Origin: Peronospora farinosa
Taxonomy: Eukaryota; Oomycota; Peronosporomycetes; Peronosporales; Peronosporaceae
Direction: 5' to 3'
Assembly: GCA_947646735.1 (NCBI GenBank)
Contig: CANTFK010000989.1
Location: forward strand, 124,001-188,000
Length of the DNA: 64,000 nucleotides
Both the position numbers and the translations under genes were made by a program. Below the pieces are notes generated by a model, which ran no database searches, was not told the DNA's origin, and saw nothing but the letters and a program-made list of their open reading frames with translations. Shown here piece by piece: positions 12,428 to 23,965 of the stretch; the stretch's first letter is position 1; each line of letters begins with the position of its first letter.

Positions 12428-13498
12428 ATGCACCGGGATTACGGGAAGGCGGTTCACCTACGCTCCCGGGTAATGAAGCAGTGGAAGAAGAACTTTGGGC
12501 TGGCGCAGCGCGCGATGACGCTGCCGCCGGACACAGCAGGCATCGACACGCGGGAAGAGTTAGCAGCACGGCGAAAATGCGGGAAGGATGGTCAAGAAGA
12601 CGCCGGAAGGGGAGAGTCAGAAGGTTGCCCTACGTGGTGGCCGGGAAGATCATCCACCCGAGTATGGTGGTGTCCAGCACCCAACGAAGGAAGGAAGAGA
12701 GCGGCGAAGCGCGATGATGAAGAAGAAATCAGGGAGGAGATCGACCTGACGCAAGCGGATAGCGACGACAAGGAACCAGCCAACGGAACGCGGGACTGGA
12801 TACTGCAGAAATATAAAGTGGGGCAACAGGTACCGTGGCCGACGGACGTCCGGCGTGTCACTATGATGCAGAACCCCTACAAGATCTCCTTTAACATACC
12901 TGGCGCACGAGAGGAGAAATGCGGATGTGAAGGACGATGCGAGATCGCGACGTGTCCGAACGCGGCGGAGAAGCAGGTATGTGAGACTGTTACGTGCACG
13001 CCAGGCGCGAAAGCGTGCGACAACCAGTTCTGACAGCGACGCCTGGAGTTGAAGATGACACGCACGGGAATCGGCGTGGTGGCGACGCGGCCCATACCAG
13101 CAGGAGGTGTGGTCTGCCAATATTAGGGCCAGTACGTATTGGACCCCCCACGTGAGGCGGCGTATACGGTAGAATTGCGCCAACGGGACACGAAAGCACA
13201 CCGCGTGTACGTCAGCGCGGAAGAGTGCGGCTCGGTGGCGCGGTTCGTAGAGCATTCTTGTACCCCGAACACCCACTTCCATGAGGTGCGGGGGAGGCGA
13301 CGAGTGGTCGTGTCGCTGGTGGCGCAATCCGATATTGTCTTTGGGACAGAGGTCATTGTCGATTATACCGGCCAAACGAACAGCGCCCTCTGGTTTCATT
13401 GCCAGTGCGCCTTGCACCAGAACGAAAACCGAGACGCCTTGCGCGCGACCGCAATGAAGAAGGAAGTCGAGCCAGCAACTATTGTACATCAATTGTAA
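12428..13498 (+). pseudogene. SET-domain pseudogene, unit 10
   Basis: TGA at 13031-13033 and TAG at 13124-13126. Type I N-terminal variants. Confidence 0.85.
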
Positions 13499-13719
13499 CC
13501 TTGCGTATATTTCGAGATAAATATCTGCGTCGAAACCGCAATCGAGTGGCGCACTTGTAAAAGCGCTCTGCCGAACCGGACATCCCGGTCGCACGTGGTG
13601 CCTTTCTCGCTGACGCGTCGACGCAACGCCATATGCCAAACTGGACGAAGTATACCCCGACCGAGTGACCACCGCCTGCCGCCGTAGTCCCGAAGACGCC
13701 TGAAGAAGGTGACTACCCG

Positions 13720-14790
13720 ATGCACCGGGATTACGGGAAGGCGGTTCACCTACGCTCCCGGGTAATGAAGCAGTGGAAGAAGAACTTTGGGCTGGCGCAG
13801 CGCGCGATGACGCTGCCGCCGGACACAGCAGGCATCGACACGCGGGAAGAGTTAGCAGCACGGCGAAAATGCGGGAAGGATGGTCAAGAAGACGCCGGAA
13901 GGGGAGAGTCAGAAGATTGCCCTACGTGGTGGCCGGGAAGATCATCCACCCGAGTATGGTGGTGTCCAGCACCCAACGAAGGAAGGAAGAGAGCGGCGCA
14001 GCGCGATGATGAAGAAGAAATCAGGGAGGAGATCGACCTGACGCAAGCGGATAGCGACGACAAGGAACCAGCCAACGGAACGCGGGACTGGATACTGCAG
14101 AAATATAAAGTGGGGCAACAGGTACCGTGGCCGACGGACGTCCGGCGTGTCACTATGATGCAGAACCCCTACAAGATCTCCTTTAACATACCTGGCGCAC
14201 GAGAGGAGAAATGCGGATGTGAAGGACGATGCGAGATCGCGACGTGTCCGAACGCGGCGGAGAAGCAGGTATGTGAGACTGTTACGTGCACGCCAGGCGC
14301 GAAAGCGTGCGACAACCAGTTCTGACAGCGACGCCTGGAGTTGAAGATGACACGCACGGGAATCGGCGTGGTGGCGACGCGGCCCATACCAGCAGGAGGT
14401 GTGGTCTGCCAATATTAGGGCCAGTACGTATTGGACTCCCCACGTGAGGTGGTGTATACGGTAGAATTGCGCCAACGGGACACGAAAGCACACCGCGTGT
14501 ACGTCAGCGCGGAAGAGTGCGGCTCGGTGGCGCGGTTCGTAGAGCATTCTTGTACCCCGAACACCCACTTCCATGAGGTGCGGGGGAGGCGACGAGTGGT
14601 CGTGTCGCTGGTGGCGCAATCCGATATTGTCTTTGGGACAGAGGTCATTGTCGATTATACCGGCCAAACGAACAGCGCCCTCTGGTTTCATTGCCAGTGC
14701 GCCTTGCACCAGAACGAAAACCGAGACGCCTTGCGCGCGACCGCAATGAAGAAGGAAGTCGAGCCATCAACTACTGTACATCAATTGTAA
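13720..14790 (+). pseudogene. SET-domain pseudogene, unit 11
   Basis: TGA at 14323-14325 and TAG at 14416-14418. Type II N-terminal variants. Confidence 0.85.
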
Positions 14791-15011
14791 CCTTGCGTAT
14801 ATTTCGAGATAAATATCTGCGTCGAAAACGCAATCGAGTGGCGCACTTGTAAAAGCGCTCTGCCGAACCGGACATCCCGGTCGCACGTGGTGCCTTTCTC
14901 GCTGACGCGTCGACGCAACGCCATATGCCAAACTGGACGAAGTATACCCCGACCGAGTGACCACCGCCTGCCGCCGTAGTCCCGAAGACGCCTGAAGAAG
15001 GTGACTACCCG

Positions 15012-16082
15012 ATGCACCGGGATTACGGGAAGGCGGTTCACCTACGCTCCCGGGTCATGAAGCAGTGGAAGAAGAACTTTGGGCTGGCGCAGCGCGCGAT
15101 GACGCTGCCGCCGGACACAGCAGGCATCGACACGCGGGAAGAGTTAGCAGCACGGCGAAAATGCGGGAAGGATGGTCAAGAAGACGCCGGAAGGGGAGAG
15201 TCAGAAGGTTGCCCTACGTGGTGGCCGGGAAGATCATCCACCCGAGTATGGTGGTGTCCAGCACCCAACGAAGGAAGGAAGAGAGCGGCGAAGCGCGATG
15301 ATGAAGAAGAAATCAGGGAGGAGATCGACCTGACGCAAGCGGATAGCGACGACAAGGAACCAGCCAACGGAACGCGGGACTGGATACTGCAGAAATATAA
15401 AGTGGGGCAACAGGTACCGTGGCCGACGGACGTCCGGCGTGTCACTATGATGCAGAACCCCTACAAGATCTCCTTTAACATACCTGGCGCACGAGAGGAG
15501 AAATGCGGATGTGAAGGACGATGCGAGATCGCGACGTGTCCGAACGCGGCGGAGAAGCAGGTATGTGAGACTGTTACGTGCACGCCAGGCGCGAAAGCGT
15601 GCGACAACCAGTTCTGACAGCGACGCCTGGAGTTGAAGATGACACGCACGGGAATCGGCGTGGTGGCGACGCGGCCCATACCAGCAGGAGGTGTGGTCTG
15701 CCAATATTAGGGCCAGTACGTATTGGACCCCCCACGTGAGGCGGCGTATACGGTAGAATTGCGCCAACGGGACACGAAAGCACACCGCGTGTACGTCAGC
15801 GCGGAAGAGTGCGGCTCGGTGGCGCGGTTCGTAGAGCATTCTTGTACCCCGAACACCCACTTCCATGAGGTGCGGGGGAGGCGACGAGTGGTCGTGTCGC
15901 TGGTGGCGCAATCCGATATTGTCTTTGGGACAGAGGTCATTGTCGATTATACCGGCCAAACGAACAGCGCCCTCTGGTTTCATTGCCAGTGCGCCTTGCA
16001 CCAGAACGAAAACCGAGACTCCTTGCGCGCGACCGCAATGAAGAAGGAAGTCGAGCCAGCAACTATTGTACATCAATTGTAA
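15012..16082 (+). pseudogene. SET-domain pseudogene, unit 12
   Basis: TGA at 15615-15617 and TAG at 15708-15710. Type I N-terminal variants. Confidence 0.85.
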
Positions 16083-16303
16083 CCTTGCGTATATTTCGAG
16101 ATAAATATCTGCGTCGAAACCGCAATCGAGTGGCGCACTTGTAAAAGCGCTCTGCCGAACCGGACATCCCGGTCGCACGTGGTGCCTTTCTCGCTGACGC
16201 GTCGACGCAACGCCATATGCCAAACTGGACGAAGTATACCCCGACCGAGTGACCACCGCCTGCCGCCGTAGTCCCGAAGACGCCTGAAGAAGGTGACTAC
16301 CCG

Positions 16304-17374
16304 ATGCACCGGGATTACGGGAAGGCGGTTCACCTACGCTCCCGGGTAATGAAGCAGTGGAAGAAGAACTTTGGGCTGGCGCAGCGCGCGATGACGCTGC
16401 CGCCGGACACAGCAGGCATCGACACGCGGGAAGAGTTAGCAGCACGGCGAAAATGCGGGAAGGATGGTCAAGAAGACGCCGGAAGGGGAGAGTCAGAAGG
16501 TTGCCCTACGTGGTGGCCGGGAAGATCATCCACCCGAGTATGGTGGTGTCCAGCACCCAACGAAGGAAGGAAGAGAGCGGCGAAGCGCGATGATGAAGAA
16601 GAAATCAGGGAGGAGATCGACCTGACGCAAGCGGATAGCGACGACAAGGAACCAGCCAACGGAACGCGGGACTGGATACTGCAGAAATATAAAGTGGGGC
16701 AACAGGTACCGTGGCCGACGGACGTCCGGCGTGTCACTATGATGCAGAACCCCTACAAGATCTCCTTTAACATACCTGGCGCACGAGAGGAGAAATGCGG
16801 ATGTGAAGGACGATGCGAGATCGCGACGTGTCCGAACGCGGCGGAGAAGCAGGTATGTGAGACTGTTACGTGCACGCCAGGCGCGAAAGCGTGCGACAAC
16901 CAGTTCTGACAGCGACGCCTGGAGTTGAAGATGACACGCACGGGAATCGGCGTGGTGGCGACGCGGCCCATACCAGCAGGAGGTGTGGTCTGCCAATATT
17001 AGGGCCAGTACGTATTGGACCCCCCACGTGAGGTGGTGTATACGGTAGAATTGCGCCAACGGGACACAAAAGCACACCGCGTGTACGTCAGCGCGGAAGA
17101 GTGCGGCTCGGTGGCGCGGTTCGTAGAGCATTCTTGTACCCCGAACACCCACTTCCATGAGGTGCGGGGGAGGCGACGAGTGGTCGTGTCGCTGGTGGCG
17201 CAATCCGATATTGTCTTTGGGACAGAGGTCATTGTCGATTATACCGGCCAAACGAACAGCGCCCTCTGGTTTCATTGCCAGTGCGCCTTGCACCAGAACG
17301 AAAACCGAGACTCCTTGCGCGCGACCGCAATGAAGAAGGAAGTCGAGCCATCAACTACTGTACATCAATTGTAA
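16304..17374 (+). pseudogene. SET-domain pseudogene, unit 13
   Basis: TGA at 16907-16909 and TAG at 17000-17002. Type I N-terminal variants. Confidence 0.85.
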
Positions 17375-17595
17375 CCTTGCGTATATTTCGAGATAAATAT
17401 CTGCGTCGAAACCGCAATCGAGTGGCGCACTTGTAAAAGCGCTCTGCCGAACCGGACATCCCGGTCGCACGTGGTGCCTTTCTCGCTGACGCGTCGACGC
17501 AACGCCATATGCCAAACTGGACGAAGTATACCCCGACCGAGTGACCACCGCCTGCCGCCGTAGTCCCGAAGACGCCTGAAGAAGGTGACTACCCG

Positions 17596-18666
17596 ATGCA
17601 CCGGGATTACGGGAAGGCGGTTCACCTACGCTCCCGGGTCATGAAGCAGTGGAAGAAGAACTTTGGGCTGGCGCAGCGCGCGATGACGCTGCCGCCGGAC
17701 ACAGCAGGCATCGACACGCGGGAAGAGTTAGCAGCACGGCGAAAATGCGGGAAGGATGGTCAAGAAGACGCCGGAAGGGGAGAGTCAGAAGGTTGCCCTA
17801 CGTGGTGGCCGGGAAGATCATCCACCCGAGTATGGTGGTGTCCAGCACCCAACGAAGGAAGGAAGAGAGCGGCGCAGCGCGATGATGAAGAAGAAATCAG
17901 GGAGGAGATCGACCTGACGCAAGCGGATAGCGACGACAAGGAACCAGCCAACGGAACGCGGGACTGGATACTGCAGAAATATAAAGTGGGGCAACAGGTA
18001 CCGTGGCCGACGGACGTCCGGCGTGTCACTATGATGCAGAACCCCTACAAGATCTCCTTTAACATACCTGGCGCACGAGAGGAGAAATGCGGATGTGAAG
18101 GACGATGCGAGATCGCGACGTGTCCGAACGCGGCGGAGAAGCAGGTATGTGAGACTGTTACGTGCACGCCAGGCGCGAAAGCGTGCGACAACCAGTTCTG
18201 ACAGCGACGCCTGGAGTTGAAGATGACACGCACGGGAATCGGCGTGGTGGCGACGCGGCCCATACCAGCAGGAGGTGTGGTCTGCCAATATTAGGGCCAG
18301 TACGTATTGGACTCCCCACGTGAGGCGGCGTATACGGTAGAATTGCGCCAACGGGACACGAAAGCACACCGCGTGTACGTCAGCGCGGAAGAGTGCGGCT
18401 CGGTGGCGCGGTTCGTAGAGCATTCTTGTACCCCGAACACCCACTTCCATGAGGTGCGGGGGAGGCGACGAGTGGTCGTGTCGCTGGTGGCGCAATCCGA
18501 TATTGTCTTTGGGACAGAGGTCATTGTCGATTATACCGGCCAAACGAACAGCGCCCTCTGGTTCCATTGCCAGTGCGCCTTGCACCAGAACGAAAACCGA
18601 GACGCCTTGCGCGCGACCGCAATGAAGAAGGAAGTCGAGCCAGCAACTATTGTACATCAATTGTAA
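17596..18666 (+). pseudogene. SET-domain pseudogene, unit 14
   Basis: TGA at 18199-18201 and TAG at 18292-18294. It mixes the type I (Glu-Gly) and type II (Gln) markers, as expected from recombination between unit types. Confidence 0.85.
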
Positions 18667-18887
18667 CCTTGCGTATATTTCGAGATAAATATCTGCGTCG
18701 AAACCGCAATCGAGTGGCGCACTTGTAAAAGCGCTCTGCCGAACCGGACATCCCGGTCGCACGTGGTGCCTTTCTCGCTGACGCGTCGACGCAACGCCAT
18801 ATGCCAAACTGGACGAAGTATACCCCGACCGAGTGACCACCGCCTGCCGCCGTAGTCCCGAAGACGCCTGAAGAAGGTGACTACCCG

Positions 18888-19958
18888 ATGCACCGGGATT
18901 ACGGGAAGGCGGTTCACCTACGCTCCCGGGTCATGAAGCAGTGGAAGAAGAACTTTGGGCTGGCGCAGCGCGCGATGACGCTGCCGCCGGACACAGCAGG
19001 CATCGACACGCGGGAAGAGTTAGCAGCACGGCGAAAATGCGGGAAGGATGGTCAAGAAGACGCCGGAAGGGGAGAGTCAGAAGATTGCCCTACGTGGTGG
19101 CCGGGAAGATCATCCACCCGAGTATGGTGGTGTCCAGCACCCAACGAAGGAAGGAAGAGAGCGGCGCAGCGCGATGATGAAGAAGAAATCAGGGAGGAGA
19201 TCGACCTGACGCAAGCGGATAGCGACGACAAGGAACCAGCCAACGGAACGCGGGACTGGATACTGCAGAAATATAAAGTGGGGCAACAGGTACCGTGGCC
19301 GACGGACGTCCGGCGTGTCACTATGATGCAGAACCCCTACAAGATCTCCTTTAACATACCTGGCGCACGAGAGGAGAAATGCGGATGTGAAGGACGATGC
19401 GAGATCGCGACGTGTCCGAACGCGGCGGAGAAGCAGGTATGTGAGACTGTTACGTGCACGCCAGGCGCGAAAGCGTGCGACAACCAGTTCTGACAGCGAC
19501 GCCTGGAGTTGAAGATGACACGCACGGGAATCGGCGTGGTGGCGACGCGGCCCATACCAGCAGGAGGTGTGGTCTGCCAATATTAGGGCCAGTACGTATT
19601 GGACCCCCCACGTGAGGCGGCGTATACGGTAGAATTGCGCCAACGGGACACGAAAGCACACCGCGTGTACGTCAGCGCGGAAGAGTGCGGCTCGGTGGCG
19701 CGGTTCGTAGAGCATTCTTGTACCCCGAACACCCACTTCCATGAGGTGCGGGGGAGGCGACGAGTGGTCGTGTCGCTGGTGGCGCAATCCGATATTGTCT
19801 TTGGGACAGAGGTCATTGTCGATTATACCGGCCAAACGAACAGCGCCCTCTGGTTCCATTGCCAGTGCGCCTTGCACCAGAACGAAAACCGAGACTCCTT
19901 GCGCGCGACCGCAATGAAGAAGGAAGTCGAGCCAGCAACTATTGTACATCAATTGTAA
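18888..19958 (+). pseudogene. SET-domain pseudogene, unit 15
   Basis: TGA at 19491-19493 and TAG at 19584-19586. Type II N-terminal variants. Confidence 0.85.
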
Positions 19959-20179
19959 CCTTGCGTATATTTCGAGATAAATATCTGCGTCGAAACCGCA
20001 ATCGAGTGGCGCACTTGTAAAAGCGCTCTGCCGAACCGGACATCCCGGTCGCACGTGGTGCCTTTCTCGCTGACGCGTCGACGCAACGCCATATGCCAAA
20101 CTGGACGAAGTATACCCCGACCGAGTGACCACCGCCTGCCGCCGTAGTCCCGAAGACGCCTGAAGAAGGTGACTACCCG

Positions 20180-21250
20180 ATGCACCGGGATTACGGGAAG
20201 GCGGTTCACCTACGCTCCCGGGTCATGAAGCAGTGGAAGAAGAACTTTGGGCTGGCGCAGCGCGCGATGACGCTGCCGCCGGACACAGCAGGCATCGACA
20301 CGCGGGAAGAGTTAGCAGCACGGCGAAAATGCGGGAAGGATGGTCAAGAAGACGCCGGAAGGGGAGAGTCAGAAGGTTGCCCTACGTGGTGGCCGGGAAG
20401 ATCATCCACCCGAGTATGGTGGTGTCCAGCACCCAACGAAGGAAGGAAGAGAGCGGCGAAGCGCGATGATGAAGAAGAAATCAGGGAGGAGATCGACCTG
20501 ACGCAAGCGGATAGCGACGACAAGGAACCAGCCAACGGAACGCGGGACTGGATACTGCAGAAATATAAAGTGGGGCAACAGGTACCGTGGCCGACGGACG
20601 TCCGGCGTGTCACTATGATGCAGAACCCCTACAAGATCTCCTTTAACATACCTGGCGCACGAGAGGAGAAATGCGGATGTGAAGGACGATGCGAGATCGC
20701 GACGTGTCCGAACGCGGCGGAGAAGCAGGTATGTGAGACTGTTACGTGCACGCCAGGCGCGAAAGCGTGCGACAACCAGTTCTGACAGCGACGCCTGGAG
20801 TTGAAGATGACACGCACGGGAATCGGCGTGGTGGCGACGCGGCCCATACCAGCAGGAGGTGTGGTCTGCCAATATTAGGGCCAGTACGTATTGGACCCCC
20901 CACGTGAGGCGGCGTATACGGTAGAATTGCGCCAACGGGACACGAAAGCACACCGCGTGTACGTCAGCGCGGAAGAGTGCGGCTCGGTGGCGCGGTTCGT
21001 AGAGCATTCTTGTACCCCGAACACCCACTTCCATGAGGTGCGGGGGAGGCGACGAGTGGTCGTGTCGCTGGTGGCGCAATCCGATATTGCCTTTGGGACA
21101 GAGGTCATTGTCGATTATACCGGCCAAACGAACAGCGCCCTCTGGTTCCATTGCCAGTGCGCCTTGCACCAGAACGAAAACCGAGACTCCTTGCGCGCGA
21201 CCGCAATGAAGAAGGAAGTCGAGCCAGCAACTATTGTACATCAATTGTAA
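20180..21250 (+). pseudogene. SET-domain pseudogene, unit 16
   Basis: TGA at 20783-20785 and TAG at 20876-20878. Type I N-terminal variants. Confidence 0.85.
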
Positions 21251-21471
21251 CCTTGCGTATATTTCGAGATAAATATCTGCGTCGAAACCGCAATCGAGTG
21301 GCGCACTTGTAAAAGCGCTCTGCCGAACCGGACATCCCGGTCGCACGTGGTGCCTTTCTCGCTGACGCGTCGACGCAACGCCATATGCCAAACTGGACGA
21401 AGTATACCCCGACCGAGTGACCACCGCCTGCCGCCGTAGTCCCGAAGACGCCTGAAGAAGGTGACTACCCG

Positions 21472-22542
21472 ATGCACCGGGATTACGGGAAGGCGGTTCA
21501 CCTACGCTCCCGGGTCATGAAGCAGTGGAAGAAGAACTTTGGGCTGGCGCAGCGCGCGATGACGCTGCCGCCGGACACAGCAGGCATCGACACGCGGGAA
21601 GAGTTAGCAGCACGGCGAAAATGCGGGAAGGATGGTCAAGAAGACGCCGGAAGGGGAGAGTCAGAAGATTGCCCTACGTGGTGGCCGGGAAGATCATCCA
21701 CCCGAGTATGGTGGTGTCCAGCACCCAACGAAGGAAGGAAGAGAGCGGCGCAGCGCGATGATGAAGAAGAAATCAGGGAGGAGATCGACCTGACGCAAGC
21801 GGATAGCGACGACAAGGAACCAGCCAACGGAACGCGGGACTGGATACTGCAGAAATATAAAGTGGGGCAACAGGTACCGTGGCCGACGGACGTCCGGCGT
21901 GTCACTATGATGCAGAACCCCTACAAGATCTCCTTTAACATACCTGGCGCACGAGAGGAGAAATGCGGATGTGAAGGACGATGCGAGATCGCGACGTGTC
22001 CGAACGCGGCGGAGAAGCAGGTATGTGAGACTGTTACGTGCACGCCAGGCGCGAAAGCGTGCGACAACCAGTTCTGACAGCGACGCCTGGAGTTGAAGAT
22101 GACACGCACGGGAATCGGCGTGGTGGCGACGCGGCCCATACCAGCAGGAGGTGTGGTCTGCCAATATTAGGGCCAGTACGTATTGGACTCCCCACGTGAG
22201 GCGGCGTATACGGTAGAATTGCGCCAACGGGACACGAAAGCACACCGCGTGTACGTCAGCGCGGAAGAGTGCGGCTCGGTGGCGCGGTTCGTAGAGCATT
22301 CTTGTACCCCGAACACCCACTTCCATGAGGTGCGGGGGAGGCGACGAGTGGTCGTGTCGCTGGTGGCGCAATCCGATATTGTCTTTGGGACAGAGGTCAT
22401 TGTCGATTATACCGGCCAAACGAACAGCGCCCTCTGGTTCCATTGCCAGTGCGCCTTGCACCAGAACGAAAACCGAGACTCCTTGCGCGCGACCGCAATG
22501 AAGAAGGAAGTCGAGCCAGCAACTATTGTACATCAATTGTAA
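21472..22542 (+). pseudogene. SET-domain pseudogene, unit 17
   Basis: TGA at 22075-22077 and TAG at 22168-22170. Type II N-terminal variants. Confidence 0.85.
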
Positions 22543-22763
22543 CCTTGCGTATATTTCGAGATAAATATCTGCGTCGAAACCGCAATCGAGTGGCGCACTT
22601 GTAAAAGCGCTCTGCCGAACCGGACATCCCGGTCGCACGTGGTGCCTTTCTCGCTGACGCGTCGACGCAACGCCATATGCCAAACTGGACGAAGTATACC
22701 CCGACCGAGTGACCACCGCCTGCCGCCGTAGTCCCGAAGACGCCTGAAGAAGGTGACTACCCG

Positions 22764-23834
22764 ATGCACCGGGATTACGGGAAGGCGGTTCACCTACGCT
22801 CCCGGGTCATGAAGCAGTGGAAGAAGAACTTTGGGCTGGCGCAGCGCGCGATGACGCTGCCGCCGGACACAGCAGGCATCGACACGCGGGAAGAGTTAGC
22901 AGCACGGCGAAAATGCGGGAAGGATGGTCAAGAAGACGCCGGAAGGGGAGAGTCAGAAGATTGCCCTACGTGGTGGCCGGGAAGATCATCCACCCGAGTA
23001 TGGTGGTGTCCAGCACCCAACGAAGGAAGGAAGAGAGCGGCGCAGCGCGATGATGAAGAAGAAATCAGGGAGGAGATCGACCTGACGCAAGCGGATAGCG
23101 ACGACAAGGAACCAGCCAACGGAACGCGGGACTAGATACTGCAGAAATATAAAGTGGGGCAACAGGTACCGTGGCCGACGGACGTCCGGCGTGTCACTAT
23201 GATGCAGAACCCCTACAAGATCTCCTTTAACATACCTGGCGCACGAGAGGAGAAATGCGGATGTGAAGGACGATGCGAGATCGCGACGTGTCCGAACGCG
23301 GCGGAGAAGCAGGTATGTGAGACTGTTACGTGCACGCCAGGCGCGAAAGCGTGCGACAACCAGTTCTGACAGCGACGCCTGGAGTTGAAGATGACACGCA
23401 CGGGAATCGGTGTGGTGGCGACGCGGCCCATACCAGCAGGAGGTGTGGTCTGCCAATATTAGGGCCAGTACGTATTGGACCCCCCACGTGAGGCGGCGTA
23501 TACGGTAGAATTGCGCCAACGGGACACGAAAGCACACCGCGTGTACGTCAGCGCGGAAGAGTGCGGCTCGGTGGCGCGGTTCGTAGAGCATTCTTGTACC
23601 CCGAACACCCACTTCCATGAGGTGCGGGGGAGGCGACGAGTGGTCGTGTCGCTGGTGGCGCAATCCGATATTGCCTCTGGGACAGATGTCATTGTCGATT
23701 ATACCGGCCAAACGAACAGCGCCCTCTGGTTCCATTGCCAGTGCGCCTTGCACCAGAACGAAAACCGAGACTCCTTGCGCGCGACCGCAATGAAGAAGGA
23801 AGTCGAGCCAGCAACTACTGTACATCAATTGTAA
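22764..23834 (+). pseudogene. SET-domain pseudogene, unit 18 (last complete copy)
   Basis: Three in-frame stops: TAG at 23133-23135 (the same TGG-to-TAG change as unit 7), TGA at 23367-23369 and the shared TAG at 23460-23462. Type II N-terminal variants. Its C-terminal SET region carries the Ala-Ser variant also found in unit 0. After its TAA only 131 bp of spacer remain before the array ends. Confidence 0.85.
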
Positions 23835-23965
23835 CCTTGCGTATATTTCGAGATAAATATCTGCGTCGAAACCGCAATCGAGTGGCGCACTTGTAAAAGC
23901 GCTCTGCCGAACCGGACATCCCGGTCGCACGTGGTGCCTTTCTCGCTGACGCGTCGACGCAACGC

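Larger units (their letters stand above)
1..23965 (+). repeat. Tandem macrosatellite, ~18.5 copies of a 1292-bp SET-domain gene unit
   Basis: The same ~1292-bp sequence repeats head to tail without interruption. The ATG of each unit falls at 801, 2093, 3385, 4676 and then every 1292 bp to 22764; the single 1291 step is a one-base deletion near 3779. Position 1 falls inside the Cys-rich segment of a unit, so the array continues left of the window. The right edge is sharp: unit sequence is followed to 23965 and then changes to Helitron sequence. Each unit has a ~221-bp spacer followed by one reading frame of 357 codons, broken by stops. The copies are nearly identical, with few substitutions per unit. 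The D4Z4 macrosatellite is a useful comparison for an ORF-bearing kilobase-scale tandem repeat; that comparison is mine and no relationship is implied. Confidence 0.97.

Noticed and set aside
1..23965. CRISPR array or rRNA-type repeat
   Set aside because: The unit is far too long for CRISPR and codes for protein; no rRNA sequence is present.
1..23965. Centromeric satellite
   Set aside because: Possible by structure only. The unit is coding-derived, GC-rich and longer than typical satellites, and nothing in the sequence marks a centromere.
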